64,000 nucleotides of DNA from Bacteroidales bacterium (GTDB taxonomy: Bacteria; Bacteroidota; Bacteroidia; Bacteroidales; UBA932): NCBI GenBank assembly GCA_017959005.1, contig JAGDBO010000006.1, positions 1-64,000 of the forward strand, given 5' to 3'. The notes under the pieces are model-generated. The model did not search any database. It saw only the letters and a list, made by a program, of their open reading frames with translations, and was not told where the DNA came from. A program made the translations under genes and the position numbers. Shown in pieces: positions 42,587 through 51,204 of the stretch (position 1 is its first letter; the number at the start of each line of letters is the position of its first letter).

Positions 42587-43885
42587 CTAGAGATGTGAGT
42601 TGCTCCTGAGAAAGGTTGGAGATACTGTTATTTCTCCCCAGGATTTAAGATGATTAAAGATTGTTGTCTCAACTCTGCCAATCCATTGTTCTGATACTCC
42701 GTTTTTTGTAGCAATTGAACGGAACTGCTTTAAGGAGATTGCAATGTTGCGAATGATAGCATTGGGGCGTCTAATGCCGTTATCTTTAGCAAATTGGAGG
42801 ATGTCTTCTTTTGTGAAGTTTCTGAGTTTTGCTCTGATGTAAAGACAATGATCTTCTTGCGGGAGAAAACCTCCGGCATCTAGAATGTAAGTCATATCAT
42901 AAGCCGGAGATAGACGCCATGTTCCGTCTTCTGTCATTACGAATGAGAAATTCTTATTATGATCATCTGTGTTGTTGGCTAAGATGTTGAAAACCATTCT
43001 CTTGAACACTTCCTGGCAATCTACCTCCGGGAGTTGAAGTTTTCTGCATACTTGTATGAGCTGCTCATAACTCTCTGCTTCTGGGCATATTGCGGCTAAT
43101 GTCTGAGTGTGTAATTTTTTCTCTCCGTCTCTGTCAAAGCGTTTGGTAATGAAATGGTTGTTGCCGTCTACAGTATATAACTTAGATGGCATCATCCGGA
43201 TTCCTGCTTTTGTAGCCAGTTCATAATAAGTCATTTCCAGTTCTGCGGAACTGTACTGAGAATCACCGAATTTAAGAAGGCAATAATCATAGCCTTTGAG
43301 TCCGGAAATTTGACCGCTACGTATCTCTCCGGTTTTGCTATTTATAGCAAGAATTGCCTTTGGCTGTCTACCTCCGGCAGATGTTCCAACTGTAAGTAAT
43401 GACTGCATGGTGATAGACTCTTCCGGCAGAATCATTGCTTTTTCTCTCTCTTTGTAAACACGTGATGCCAAGTTTACTAAAGAGGTCATATCTATTTTGC
43501 CGGCCTTCAGATTGTGGGTGAATTCAGGCTTAAATTCCAGTGCTCCCATACCGCGCTTGCCTATGAAAGAGAGTTTATCCAAGGGGTTAATGTCTGAATT
43601 GGATAAATGGTTCTGCTGCCTCCAAAGATCAAACAGTTGATTACCCCAGGCATCTGGCAATGAGTCTGCTACGAAGGCCGGGAGTTTCTGATATATCTTT
43701 GATTTCTCTCCCCAGATGGGTATAAGGGTTCTTGTTTCTTCTATTGGCGCAACCAACGGAGAAATATTCAATCCTTTCCTGATAAAATCTGCATTATATG
43801 TGAAGTATGAACTTTTACGCTTGTCTTCCCAAGCCAAACGTCCAACTTCTTCTCCCCATAGAATAACTTTCAACGTCTTTATCAT
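42587..43885 (-). CDS. hipA: HipA-type serine/threonine kinase toxin
   Basis: HipA toxins phosphorylate glutamyl-tRNA synthetase or similar targets and slow growth. The 432-residue protein has the full HipA layout: an N-terminal domain with DSLPDAWGNQLF, the Gly-rich loop TVGTSAGGRQPKA, the lysine strand LLKFGDSQYS, the catalytic NTDDHNKNFS segment and the metal-binding SPAYDMTY. The catalytic residues look intact. It starts 6 bp after the hipB stop and so is under the hipB promoter. Interestingly, a gltX gene, the target of E. coli HipA, lies 4 kb away, but that is probably chance. Confidence 0.9.
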   Translation of the reverse strand: MIKTLKVILWGEEVGRLAWEDKRKSSYFTYNADFIRKGLNISPLVAPIEETRTLIPIWGEKSKIYQKLPAFVADSLPDAWGNQLFDLWRQQNHLSNSDINPLDKLSFIGKRGMGALEFKPEFTHNLKAGKIDMTSLVNLASRVYKEREKAMILPEESITMQSLLTVGTSAGGRQPKAILAINSKTGEIRSGQISGLKGYDYCLLKFGDSQYSSAELEMTYYELATKAGIRMMPSKLYTVDGNNHFITKRFDRDGEKKLHTQTLAAICPEAESYEQLIQVCRKLQLPEVDCQEVFKRMVFNILANNTDDHNKNFSFVMTEDGTWRLSPAYDMTYILDAGGFLPQEDHCLYIRAKLRNFTKEDILQFAKDNGIRRPNAIIRNIAISLKQFRSIATKNGVSEQWIGRVETTIFNHLKSWGEITVSPTFLRSNSHL

Positions 43886-43891
43886 ATCTGC

Positions 43892-44203
43892 CTATTTCTT
43901 TGAGTGTCTGATTCTTTGAGCTTTTGTCTCTTTCTTGCGAATAAGGTATGGTGATTCCGGCAACTCCGGCATCAAATCATCTAATGAGTTGACTCGACCT
44001 ATAACCTTCAGAAGGGTTATAACCGTTGAGAGTGATAGATTTCCGGCTGTTCCACTCTCAAACTTGCTGATGGTTGTCAATCCAATACCAGATTGCTCTG
44101 CAACATCCTTTTGGGTAAGATTGAGACGCATTCTATATTCTTTAAAGCGTTTTCCTAAAAGCCTTACAAGTTCAGGTGTGGAGTATTCATAAAGGTTTGC
44201 CAT
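43892..44203 (-). CDS. hipB: HipB-type helix-turn-helix antitoxin
   Basis: The 103-residue protein contains an XRE-type HTH from about residue 15 to 70 (RMRLNLTQKDVAEQSGIGLTTISKFESG), which should repress its own promoter and bind HipA. A short basic C-terminal tail ends in KETKAQRIRHSKK. It is the first gene of the hipBA operon. Upstream are a very good promoter and two long direct repeats. Confidence 0.9.
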   Translation of the reverse strand: MANLYEYSTPELVRLLGKRFKEYRMRLNLTQKDVAEQSGIGLTTISKFESGTAGNLSLSTVITLLKVIGRVNSLDDLMPELPESPYLIRKKETKAQRIRHSKK

Positions 44204-44213
44204 AGTTTATGCA

Positions 44214-44280
44214 TTTAACTTTCATTATATTGATAGTTATGCTGTATTACCGCTTTAACTTTTAATATAGTGAATATTAT
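44214..44280. promoter_or_regulatory. Candidate HipB operators: two 27-bp direct repeats
   Basis: Imperfect direct repeats at 44214-44240 and 44254-44280, each starting TTTAACTTT and sharing about 20 of 27 bases, are spaced 40 bp start to start, close to four helical turns. They lie between hipB and its promoter, covering the predicted transcription start. This is the expected place for autoregulation by HipB. Confidence 0.6.
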
Positions 44281-44285
44281 TAGTA

Positions 44286-44316
44286 CAAAAGTACGAAAAA
44301 TTGTAATAACTCCAAA
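44286..44316 (-). promoter_or_regulatory. hipBA promoter (TTTG-N19-TACTTTTG)
   Basis: On the minus strand TTTG (44313-44316) and TACTTTTG (44286-44293) are 19 bp apart, an exact fit to the Bacteroidota promoter. Transcription would start near 44280, inside the second direct repeat. Confidence 0.75.
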
Positions 44317-44399
44317 TATGTTGCATCCTGTAAGGTGCGCTTTTGTTTTTTTGTGGCAAAGAAATGCGGAAAAGTGCTTACCTCCAAGCATTTGGGTAT

Positions 44400-44426
44400 A
44401 ATGTACCTTTTTAAAGGGTACATTTT
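44400..44426. terminator. Possible hairpin in the hipB-PAP2 gap
   Basis: AATGTACC (44400-44407) pairs with GGTACATT (44417-44424), then TT. The 246-bp gap 44204-44449 otherwise holds the hipBA control region and nothing else I can name. It could end the PAP2 transcript, which reaches it from the right, but the T tract is poor on both strands. Confidence 0.35.
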
Positions 44427-44448
44427 ACTCTATGGTAAAAAGAGGGGG

Positions 44449-45768
44449 TTAGAAGTAGAGGGAGTTGGGGGAGTAGGAGTGGAGGCCTTGGTGGTAGGCC
44501 TTGGCTTTGGCAAGCAGTGCCGTGAATTTTGGGTTGTTGTGAAGTGAGGCTACTACTGCTGAGGCGAGGATGCGGCGGGCCTGAATGAGGTCTGTTGGTT
44601 CCTTTGAGTTGGCGCCATAATCATAACCGCGGCGCAATAAAAGATCCTGATTACGTGGCTCTATCTCTGAGGCTATCAGGGCAAAAGCCCAGTTGACATC
44701 CGGCTGAATGAAGGCGTATTTACTGCGCTGCATCTCTTCACTAGCCATAGCGAACAGTTTCTCCTCTGCTGTTTTATTCTTTCCTGCCCAATGGTAACGT
44801 TCTGTGTATCCGTCCTTTTTGATGAGGAGAGTGTCTAGGATTTTGCCATCGTGAGGAAGAGAGAAAGAAGTGCCGTTCTTGTTGGTGGTGAGGAGGTTCC
44901 GGTTGACAGTGAGGCGGTTATACTCCTCCTGAGCGGCCTTTAGGTGGGCAATGAAGCGAGGGTTGTTGTGCATTGCGGCCACGGCGGCGGAGGCAACAAG
45001 GTAGCCGGCATAGACATCACTCTGCCAGTGGGCGCCCACAATGACGCGGCTCTCTCCGTACTGGTAACCCCTTCTGAGTATGGTGTCTTGGAGCTGCGGA
45101 GCAACTTCAACCATCGCCAGAGAAGTAGCCCAGGCAAGTGCGGTGTGACCGGAAGGGTATGAGCCGTCGTTGCGGAGTTCATCATAGTCAAACTCACCCC
45201 AAACTTGCTCGTTGGCGCGTGCAAAAGGGCGGACGCGCATATAGGTTTGCTTTGCGTGAATGGTGCTCATATGGGCGGTCTCTCCAACGTAAAGCATAAA
45301 TTGGTAGATAGCCGGAGTTGTCTGAGGATGAATTGTTAAGCCCAGTACATCAGAGTAGATGGTGGCCATTCTGACAATACCGAAGAGGGACTCTAGGCTG
45401 GCCTGTTTTCCTCTTTGAGTAGGGCGGATGGTTTTGCCCCAGAGCCAACGTCTGTAATCTTCTCTGAAGATAGGTGAAGTGGTATCCGGCGGAGCAGGAA
45501 GATAGACAACGGCATCCGGAAGTTGAGACTCTTTCAGATAGAGAGAATCAAAAGGGAGTTTCCACTGCTCAATTGTATCATATTGCAGATTAAGCTGTTG
45601 TGCTGTTAGGTGAGGATCCAGCCCGGTTATGGTTGCTGGGGGGCCGGCAGTTGCAAGGGTGTTGGATCTCTTTGGTGCACAACTTGTTGCAGCAGTGAAT
45701 AGGATTACTGCAATTGCTATAATGGAGATAATTCTGTCCGTTCTCAGGTCCCTTTCTGTTTTGTCCAT
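44449..45768 (-). CDS. PAP2-family phosphatase lipoprotein with a degenerate second copy
   Basis: The 439-residue protein has an N-terminal lipoprotein-like signal (Cys30 in AATSC) and a PAP2/class A acid phosphatase core: K173-x6-R180-P, PSGH (205-208) and S240-R-x5-H247-x3-D251, all intact. From about residue 355 to 425 there is a second, partial copy of the region that begins at 211: both contain LRRGYxYG and AS-A-VA--HNNP-F. In the second copy the catalytic His and Asp of the third motif are lost. The active half should dephosphorylate a small phosphate ester or a lipid phosphate in the envelope. It is a separate unit from the gene at 45.8-46.6 kb. Confidence 0.88.
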   Translation of the reverse strand: MDKTERDLRTDRIISIIAIAVILFTAATSCAPKRSNTLATAGPPATITGLDPHLTAQQLNLQYDTIEQWKLPFDSLYLKESQLPDAVVYLPAPPDTTSPIFREDYRRWLWGKTIRPTQRGKQASLESLFGIVRMATIYSDVLGLTIHPQTTPAIYQFMLYVGETAHMSTIHAKQTYMRVRPFARANEQVWGEFDYDELRNDGSYPSGHTALAWATSLAMVEVAPQLQDTILRRGYQYGESRVIVGAHWQSDVYAGYLVASAAVAAMHNNPRFIAHLKAAQEEYNRLTVNRNLLTTNKNGTSFSLPHDGKILDTLLIKKDGYTERYHWAGKNKTAEEKLFAMASEEMQRSKYAFIQPDVNWAFALIASEIEPRNQDLLLRRGYDYGANSKEPTDLIQARRILASAVVASLHNNPKFTALLAKAKAYHQGLHSYSPNSLYF

Positions 45769-45833
45769 GGAGTTGACTTTGTATTATGCAGATATTTAGT
45801 GCGTTGTAGCGGTGTGTGTGGCCTGGCAGGATG

Positions 45834-46607
45834 TTACTCCTTGTTGCTCTTGAAGGCGTTCTTGAAGGCTCGCCAACCCTCCTTTGCACCCTTTGCGGCT
45901 TTCTTTGCAGTTCTCTTTATCCACTCTCCGGAATCCTCCAAAGCCTCACCGGTCTTATCTGCAACATCTCTGGATTTGCCTGCTACATTGTCTTTTACAG
46001 TCTTGCCACCCTGCTTTATCTTGTCTGTTGTGTTAGAAACTTTCTGCCCAATTCCCTCTACTGCATCCCCGATAGATTCCATAGTAGCCTCCGCTGGGGT
46101 CTCTCTGAAGTTGAATGTTGCCACTGCAACACTGTTGTCTACCGTGGTGAGGGTGATGTGGTTACGGTAGTTGTCCCTCTCTCCTCCGGATAGTGAACCC
46201 CAGTAGCAGGAGATATCTCCCTCCTCATCTTTGAGGTTGTCTACAGCAGGGATATCATAGTTCTCTATGATCCAATCTTTAAGGACATCATATTTAAGTT
46301 TGGTAGCCTCCGGAGTGTCCTCTACGGTGCTGAGGATCACCTGCTTAATGATCTGATTGTCTGTGCCTTTACCAGGGACGATTGCAATGGTAGAAGGAAG
46401 ACCGCTTACCTTACCGCTCATCATAATCTTCTCTCTGTCTCTGGTTGTCTCTTTCCAACCCTTTCTGGTTAAGCGTTTTACAAAGTACTCCTCATTGTTA
46501 TTGAGAGATACTCCGTTGAAGCTGAGCCTTTTGATGCTTCTCTGTCCGGTTGCCGGGAGAGCAATCAGCAGGGCAATAAGTGCTATGATGAGGTTCCTGG
46601 TTTTCAT
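45834..46607 (-). CDS. Exported protein with a helical C-terminal tail, function unknown
   Basis: I do not recognise a family. The 257-residue protein has a signal peptide (about 1-22, cut after ATGQ), a beta-rich middle (RLSFNGVSL, NHITLTTVDNSVAVATFNF) and a Lys/Ala/Gly/Asp-rich C-terminal third (from about residue 175) that would form long amphipathic helices like those of late-embryogenesis-type proteins. The gene is flanked by 65-70 bp gaps and lies next to the PAP2 phosphatase on the same strand; whether they are co-transcribed is unclear. Confidence 0.7.
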   Translation of the reverse strand: MKTRNLIIALIALLIALPATGQRSIKRLSFNGVSLNNNEEYFVKRLTRKGWKETTRDREKIMMSGKVSGLPSTIAIVPGKGTDNQIIKQVILSTVEDTPEATKLKYDVLKDWIIENYDIPAVDNLKDEEGDISCYWGSLSGGERDNYRNHITLTTVDNSVAVATFNFRETPAEATMESIGDAVEGIGQKVSNTTDKIKQGGKTVKDNVAGKSRDVADKTGEALEDSGEWIKRTAKKAAKGAKEGWRAFKNAFKSNKE

Positions 46608-46676
46608 AACTTATATTTTTCTATTATAAAGTTCTATTATAATTTCATTAAATGTCAATAATATGCAGCGGGTTGG

Positions 46677-48380
46677 TTAGCAGGCTTTTAGGCCGGCCTC
46701 TATTCTCTTGATTGTACACTCCTTACCAATGAAGTAGATGATATCTGAGATACCAAGACCTCTGGTGTTGCCGGTGAAGAAGAGGCGCAGGGTGTTCATT
46801 ACCTGTCCCATCTTCCACTCCTTTGCTTTGATGTAGCCGGTAAGCAGCTCCTCTATCTTGCTGCAGCAGAGTTCTTTGTAAGAAGAGGCTGGGCTTGCGG
46901 CAAGCAGGGCTGTGCGCTCTGCCTGGTTGTCTGTGAAGGTTGGGAAGTTGCTCTCTTTTATGAGGTTAAGGAGCTCGGCAACGTGGGCTTTGTTCTCCTC
47001 TGTGCAGAACTTCTTAACGTCATTAAGGTCATAAACAGCAACAGGAGTATCCGGCTGAGCTGCTGCGGCAACCTGAGCGGCACCATCTGGGCAAAGGAAC
47101 AAAGCCTTGCTTATATCCCAAAGTTCAGTAGGGAAGTGGGCGCGCTCTTTGATAAGCGTACATACCTCTTCCAGAAAGAGTTGCGAGTACTCTCTGCCCG
47201 TCTTCTCTTTAACGGTAGGGGCAAACTCTTTAGCAAGCTGAGCGGCGGATCTTCTTCTTAAGAACTGCTCGTTAAACCACTTTGCCTTCTCAACGTTGAA
47301 CTTAGCTCCGGATTTGATAACTCTATCCAGTGAAAAGATAGGGATGAGTTCCTCAAGAGTGAAGATCTCCTGCTCCGTACCCGGGTTCCAACCCAGAAGT
47401 GCAAGCAGATTTACAAAGGCCTCAGGGTAGTAACCGTCTTCTCTGTAACCTCTGGAAACCTCCTGAGTCTCAGGATTTACCCACTTAAGAGGGAATACCG
47501 GGAAACCTAAACGGTCACCGTCTCTCTTGCTGAGTTTTCCCTTTCCGTCCGGTTTAAGAAGAAGGCTAAGGTGAGCAAAGCGCGGCATAGTATCCTCCCA
47601 ACCGAATGCCTTGTAAAGCAGGTAGTGGAGAGGAAGTGAAGGGAGCCATTCTGCACCTCTGATAACCTCCGTAATCTCCATAAGGTGGTCATCTACAATG
47701 TTTGCCAGGTGGTAAGTAGGGAGTTGGTCTGCAGCCTTCCAGAGAACTTTGTCATCCAGAGTATTGGTATCAACTTCCATCTCTCCGCGGATAAGGTCGT
47801 TCATCTTAACGGTCTCGTTCTCCGGAATCTTGAATCTGATAGTCCAGTTGTTGGTGGTAGCAATCAGATGCTCACTCTCTTCCTTGCTGAGAGTAAGAGA
47901 GTTGCGCAGTTGCTTGCGAGACTCGTAGTTGTAGATGAAGGTCTGTTTATTAGCCTCTGCCTCCGCTCTCTTTTGGTTGAGTTCCTCTGCGGAGTCAAAA
48001 GCGTAGTATGCAAATCCTTTACTAACAAGCTCTTCTGCGTATTGTCTATAGAGAGGCTTGCGTTGGCTCTGCCTATAAGGAGCGTGAGGGTTGGTTTCAC
48101 TCTTCTCCTCCGCAAGAACGTAATGAGGCGTACCATCCTCATTTACACCCTGCTCTACAATACCCTCGTCCGGAACAATACCGCACCACTGAAGAGACTC
48201 CAGTATGTATGCTTCCGCACCCGGAACAAATCTCTGAGAATCCGTATCCTCAATTCTGAGGATAAATTTTCCGTTGTTCTGTTTTGCAAAGAGGTAGTTG
48301 TACAGTGCTGTTCTAACTCCTCCCATGTGCAGCGGTCCGGTAGGACTCGGCGCAAATCTCACTCTTGTTTCTCTTGCCAT
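46677..48380 (-). CDS. gltX: Glutamyl-tRNA synthetase
   Basis: GltX charges tRNA-Glu. The 567-residue protein is a class I synthetase with the HIGH-type PSPTGPLHMGG (12-22) and the KMSKS-type KLSKRDGDR motif, and a C-terminal helical anticodon domain. It is about 60-90 residues longer than many bacterial forms, which is usual in Bacteroidota. It begins 6 bp after ftsZ, so it is probably the last gene of the dcw transcript. Confidence 0.96.
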   Translation of the reverse strand: MARETRVRFAPSPTGPLHMGGVRTALYNYLFAKQNNGKFILRIEDTDSQRFVPGAEAYILESLQWCGIVPDEGIVEQGVNEDGTPHYVLAEEKSETNPHAPYRQSQRKPLYRQYAEELVSKGFAYYAFDSAEELNQKRAEAEANKQTFIYNYESRKQLRNSLTLSKEESEHLIATTNNWTIRFKIPENETVKMNDLIRGEMEVDTNTLDDKVLWKAADQLPTYHLANIVDDHLMEITEVIRGAEWLPSLPLHYLLYKAFGWEDTMPRFAHLSLLLKPDGKGKLSKRDGDRLGFPVFPLKWVNPETQEVSRGYREDGYYPEAFVNLLALLGWNPGTEQEIFTLEELIPIFSLDRVIKSGAKFNVEKAKWFNEQFLRRRSAAQLAKEFAPTVKEKTGREYSQLFLEEVCTLIKERAHFPTELWDISKALFLCPDGAAQVAAAAQPDTPVAVYDLNDVKKFCTEENKAHVAELLNLIKESNFPTFTDNQAERTALLAASPASSYKELCCSKIEELLTGYIKAKEWKMGQVMNTLRLFFTGNTRGLGISDIIYFIGKECTIKRIEAGLKAC

Positions 48381-48386
48381 AATCTG

Positions 48387-49718
48387 TTAATCCTGAGTCT
48401 GGTGCAGGTATCTGTTGTTAGGTATGATAGCCTGCCCCTCTGTTGTATTTGTAATGGAAAATGCGGCAATGTCTGTCTGTATTCCGCCGTTGTTCTTTTT
48501 GCTCTTTCTTATGTAAGCGGGAACATTCTCCAACTCAATAATCTCGTTCTCATCTTCCGTAACCAAAACCGGACGGTTGCTTCCGGTTCTTCTGATAGGT
48601 TTGTCCGGCATTGCAGGAATGATGGGCTCTACCTCTTTTTTCTTTGGTTCCGAAGTAGGGGTCCATACTACCTTGTCTATCTTTCCATCTTCTGCCAACT
48701 CATCAGGAATGATGATGGAATCATCCAGAATATTAGGCAGGTTGAGAACGTCAAAGCCTGTTGCTATGATGGTAACGAAGACCTCATCATCCAAAGAAGG
48801 GTCATTGATAATACCTCTCTTGAATTTGGTAGGAGAACCGGTAAAACTGTTAACGTGTTCAACAGCCTGACGGAGTTCTGCCATAGTAACCTTCTCATCA
48901 GAGCAGGTGATGCAGAGCAAAGCACCTTTGGAAGTCTTTAAGTCACAGTCATTTAATAGAGGGGAATTGAAGGCCATCTCTACGGCTTTCTCTGCTCTGT
49001 CCTCTCCCTTTGCATGACCTATACCCATAATGGCCATTCCGCTGTTCTCCATAATCATGCGGACATCATTCATATCCACATTTATACCACCTCCTTTTGT
49101 AACCACTTCAGAGATACTCTTTACGGCGGTAACAAGAACATCATTAGCCTTCTTAAAGCCCATCTTCATAGGAAGATTGCCGTACTCATCATAAATCTTC
49201 TGATTATCAATGATAAGCAGGGAGTCTACATGCTTCTTGAGTTCATTAAGACCACCCATAGCTCTCTTCATAAACTCAGATCCCTCATCTCTGAACGGAA
49301 TGGTGACGACGCCCACCACCAGTTTGTTCATGCTCTTTGCAATCTCTGCAATTACAGGGGCTGCACCGGTTCCGGTACCTCCACCAAGACAGGCGGTTAT
49401 AAAGACCATCTCTATGTTGCCCTCCAGAGAGCGGATAATCTCCTCTCTGGATGCAATGGCTGAATCTCTTCCCTTCTTAGGGTTGAGACCTGCTCCCAAA
49501 CCCTGGGTTCCGAGACGTATTTTCTCATTTACGGGGTTGCTCTTAAGAGCTTGATTATCTGTGTTGCAAATCATCAGGTCTACATCCTTGAGCCCTGTTT
49601 TGTAAATCTCTGCAACAACGTTACAACCTCCGCCGCCAACGCCAATAACCTTGATAATGGAGCTGCTTTGCGGAAATTCTAGCGGATAGTCATTAAAATT
49701 ATCATCCCTAAGTTCCAT
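48387..49718 (-). CDS. ftsZ: Cell division protein FtsZ
   Basis: FtsZ is the GTP-dependent tubulin homologue that forms the division ring. The 443-residue protein has the tubulin signature GGGTGTGAAPV near residue 113, the NxD T7-loop region and the usual C-terminal linker. The motif VPAYIRK (about 399-405) resembles the conserved FtsA/ZipA-binding peptide, but 38 more residues follow, ending in NNRYLHQTQD. It is 12 bp after ftsA, in the normal dcw order. Confidence 0.97.
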   Translation of the reverse strand: MELRDDNFNDYPLEFPQSSSIIKVIGVGGGGCNVVAEIYKTGLKDVDLMICNTDNQALKSNPVNEKIRLGTQGLGAGLNPKKGRDSAIASREEIIRSLEGNIEMVFITACLGGGTGTGAAPVIAEIAKSMNKLVVGVVTIPFRDEGSEFMKRAMGGLNELKKHVDSLLIIDNQKIYDEYGNLPMKMGFKKANDVLVTAVKSISEVVTKGGGINVDMNDVRMIMENSGMAIMGIGHAKGEDRAEKAVEMAFNSPLLNDCDLKTSKGALLCITCSDEKVTMAELRQAVEHVNSFTGSPTKFKRGIINDPSLDDEVFVTIIATGFDVLNLPNILDDSIIIPDELAEDGKIDKVVWTPTSEPKKKEVEPIIPAMPDKPIRRTGSNRPVLVTEDENEIIELENVPAYIRKSKKNNGGIQTDIAAFSITNTTEGQAIIPNNRYLHQTQD

Positions 49719-49730
49719 AGTACAAATCTT

Positions 49731-51161
49731 TTAAACCTCGTCATTATTGTCAAAGAGTCCCGTTCCGTCCAAAACGTTCTTTATCTTTACACTCTTAATA
49801 GCACGGCCGAATCCGAAGAATCCTCCGCTCTTTTTACCTCTCTTATCTCTATTCTCTGCACTCTCCGCCCCAACATTTACTGTCTCCATTTTTGAATCAC
49901 TGCCCTCATCTCCAAACAACTTATTCTCCTCTTTTTGCTGAGGGATAAATGTTGTCTCAACTTTAGCTGCATCTTCCAGACAATCCGGGAAGTAGACACC
50001 ATCTTCATCCATCTTCTGGAATGCGTAAATGAGCATACCAACTGCTGTTGATGATGTAGCATCCTTTGCTGCCTCAGAGGATGCAGGGTCTATTGAGAAG
50101 GAGTTAGGGGTAGCCACTCTTGCCTCAAAACCAGTAACATAATTGGCAAGGTTGGTAATGTTTCCCATCTTGGATCCGCCGCCGGTAAGAACCATACCGC
50201 TGCGGATAACATCCTTAAATCCACTCTGTTCTACGTGCCAGCATACAGCCTCCAGAATCTCCTCCATACGGGCCTGGATAATTTTGGAGAGAGTCTTAAT
50301 CTGAATCTCCTTACCGCTTGCACCTCCAACAGACGGAAGCACAATCTTCTTGCCCGCCTCTGCATAATCTGAGAAGCAGCAGCCGTAGTGAGTCTTAATG
50401 TATTCTGCATTCTTCTGTGAGATACCGCAACCTGTGCAGATATCCTCAGTAATTATATTGCCTCCGAACGGAATTATGCCGGCATATCTGATAACATTGT
50501 GGTGGTAAACAATTACATCCGTTGTACCGCCTCCTATATCTACCATGATGCTGCCCACCTCCATCTCATCTTCTGTAAGCACTGCTTTTGCAGAAGCAAT
50601 AGGCTCTATTACTATCTCGATAGGCTTTACGTGTGAGAGCCCTAAAGTGCTCTCTATCATTCTTCTGGAATTCTCCTTTCCTGCAAAGAGTTTGTACTTT
50701 GCAACAATGTTACGTCCTATCATTCCAATAGGCTCGGAGACGCTCATATAGTTGTCTACATTGAAAGACTGAGGAACGGAGTAGATTACCTTGTAACCAT
50801 CTTCAAGGACGGTGTTATAGGTGTTGTCTGTAATCTCCTGAATCTCCTCCTGAGTAATCATCTCATTGAAGTTCTTTCTCTGAGTCTGGAACGGAGCAGT
50901 GGAGATACATTTGATATCCTGGCCTGCAATTCCTACAAACGCATTCTTGATTCTTTGTCCGTCAAGCTTGCTCTCAACTCTTGAGAGGGCCTCTTTAAGT
51001 GCCTGATTGGCAAGCTTTACGTTTTCCACTCTTCCGCGTTTTATTCCTCTGGAAGGCGCCTCTGCGTAGGCAACCACCTTCACTCCCTGGGGAGTTTTCT
51101 TTCCGACTGCGGCAACTACTTTTGTGGTACCGAGATCGATGGCAGCGATCAAATCTTTCAT
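49731..51161 (-). CDS. ftsA: Cell division protein FtsA
   Basis: FtsA is an actin-fold ATPase that tethers FtsZ to the membrane. The 476-residue protein has the phosphate loops DLGTTKVVA and DIGGGTTDV, the SHUSHI-region features, and a C-terminal region that ends with a basic, possibly amphipathic segment (FFGFGRAIKSVKIKNVL) followed by an acidic tail. The C-terminal linker of about 60 residues is charged. It lies between ftsQ and ftsZ. Confidence 0.96.
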   Translation of the reverse strand: MKDLIAAIDLGTTKVVAAVGKKTPQGVKVVAYAEAPSRGIKRGRVENVKLANQALKEALSRVESKLDGQRIKNAFVGIAGQDIKCISTAPFQTQRKNFNEMITQEEIQEITDNTYNTVLEDGYKVIYSVPQSFNVDNYMSVSEPIGMIGRNIVAKYKLFAGKENSRRMIESTLGLSHVKPIEIVIEPIASAKAVLTEDEMEVGSIMVDIGGGTTDVIVYHHNVIRYAGIIPFGGNIITEDICTGCGISQKNAEYIKTHYGCCFSDYAEAGKKIVLPSVGGASGKEIQIKTLSKIIQARMEEILEAVCWHVEQSGFKDVIRSGMVLTGGGSKMGNITNLANYVTGFEARVATPNSFSIDPASSEAAKDATSSTAVGMLIYAFQKMDEDGVYFPDCLEDAAKVETTFIPQQKEENKLFGDEGSDSKMETVNVGAESAENRDKRGKKSGGFFGFGRAIKSVKIKNVLDGTGLFDNNDEV

Positions 51162-51204
51162 ATTGTTTTTATTGTTACTGGTTAATTTTTATGTTTTAAG
51201 TGTG

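Noticed and set aside
42587..43885. Link between HipA and the nearby gltX (its target in E. coli)
   Set aside because: gltX lies in a separate housekeeping cluster 4 kb away with other genes between, so the proximity is most simply chance.
47685..48941. 418-codon plus-strand frame across gltX and ftsZ
   Set aside because: It crosses two well-supported minus-strand genes and their junction, and its translation has no recognisable motif.
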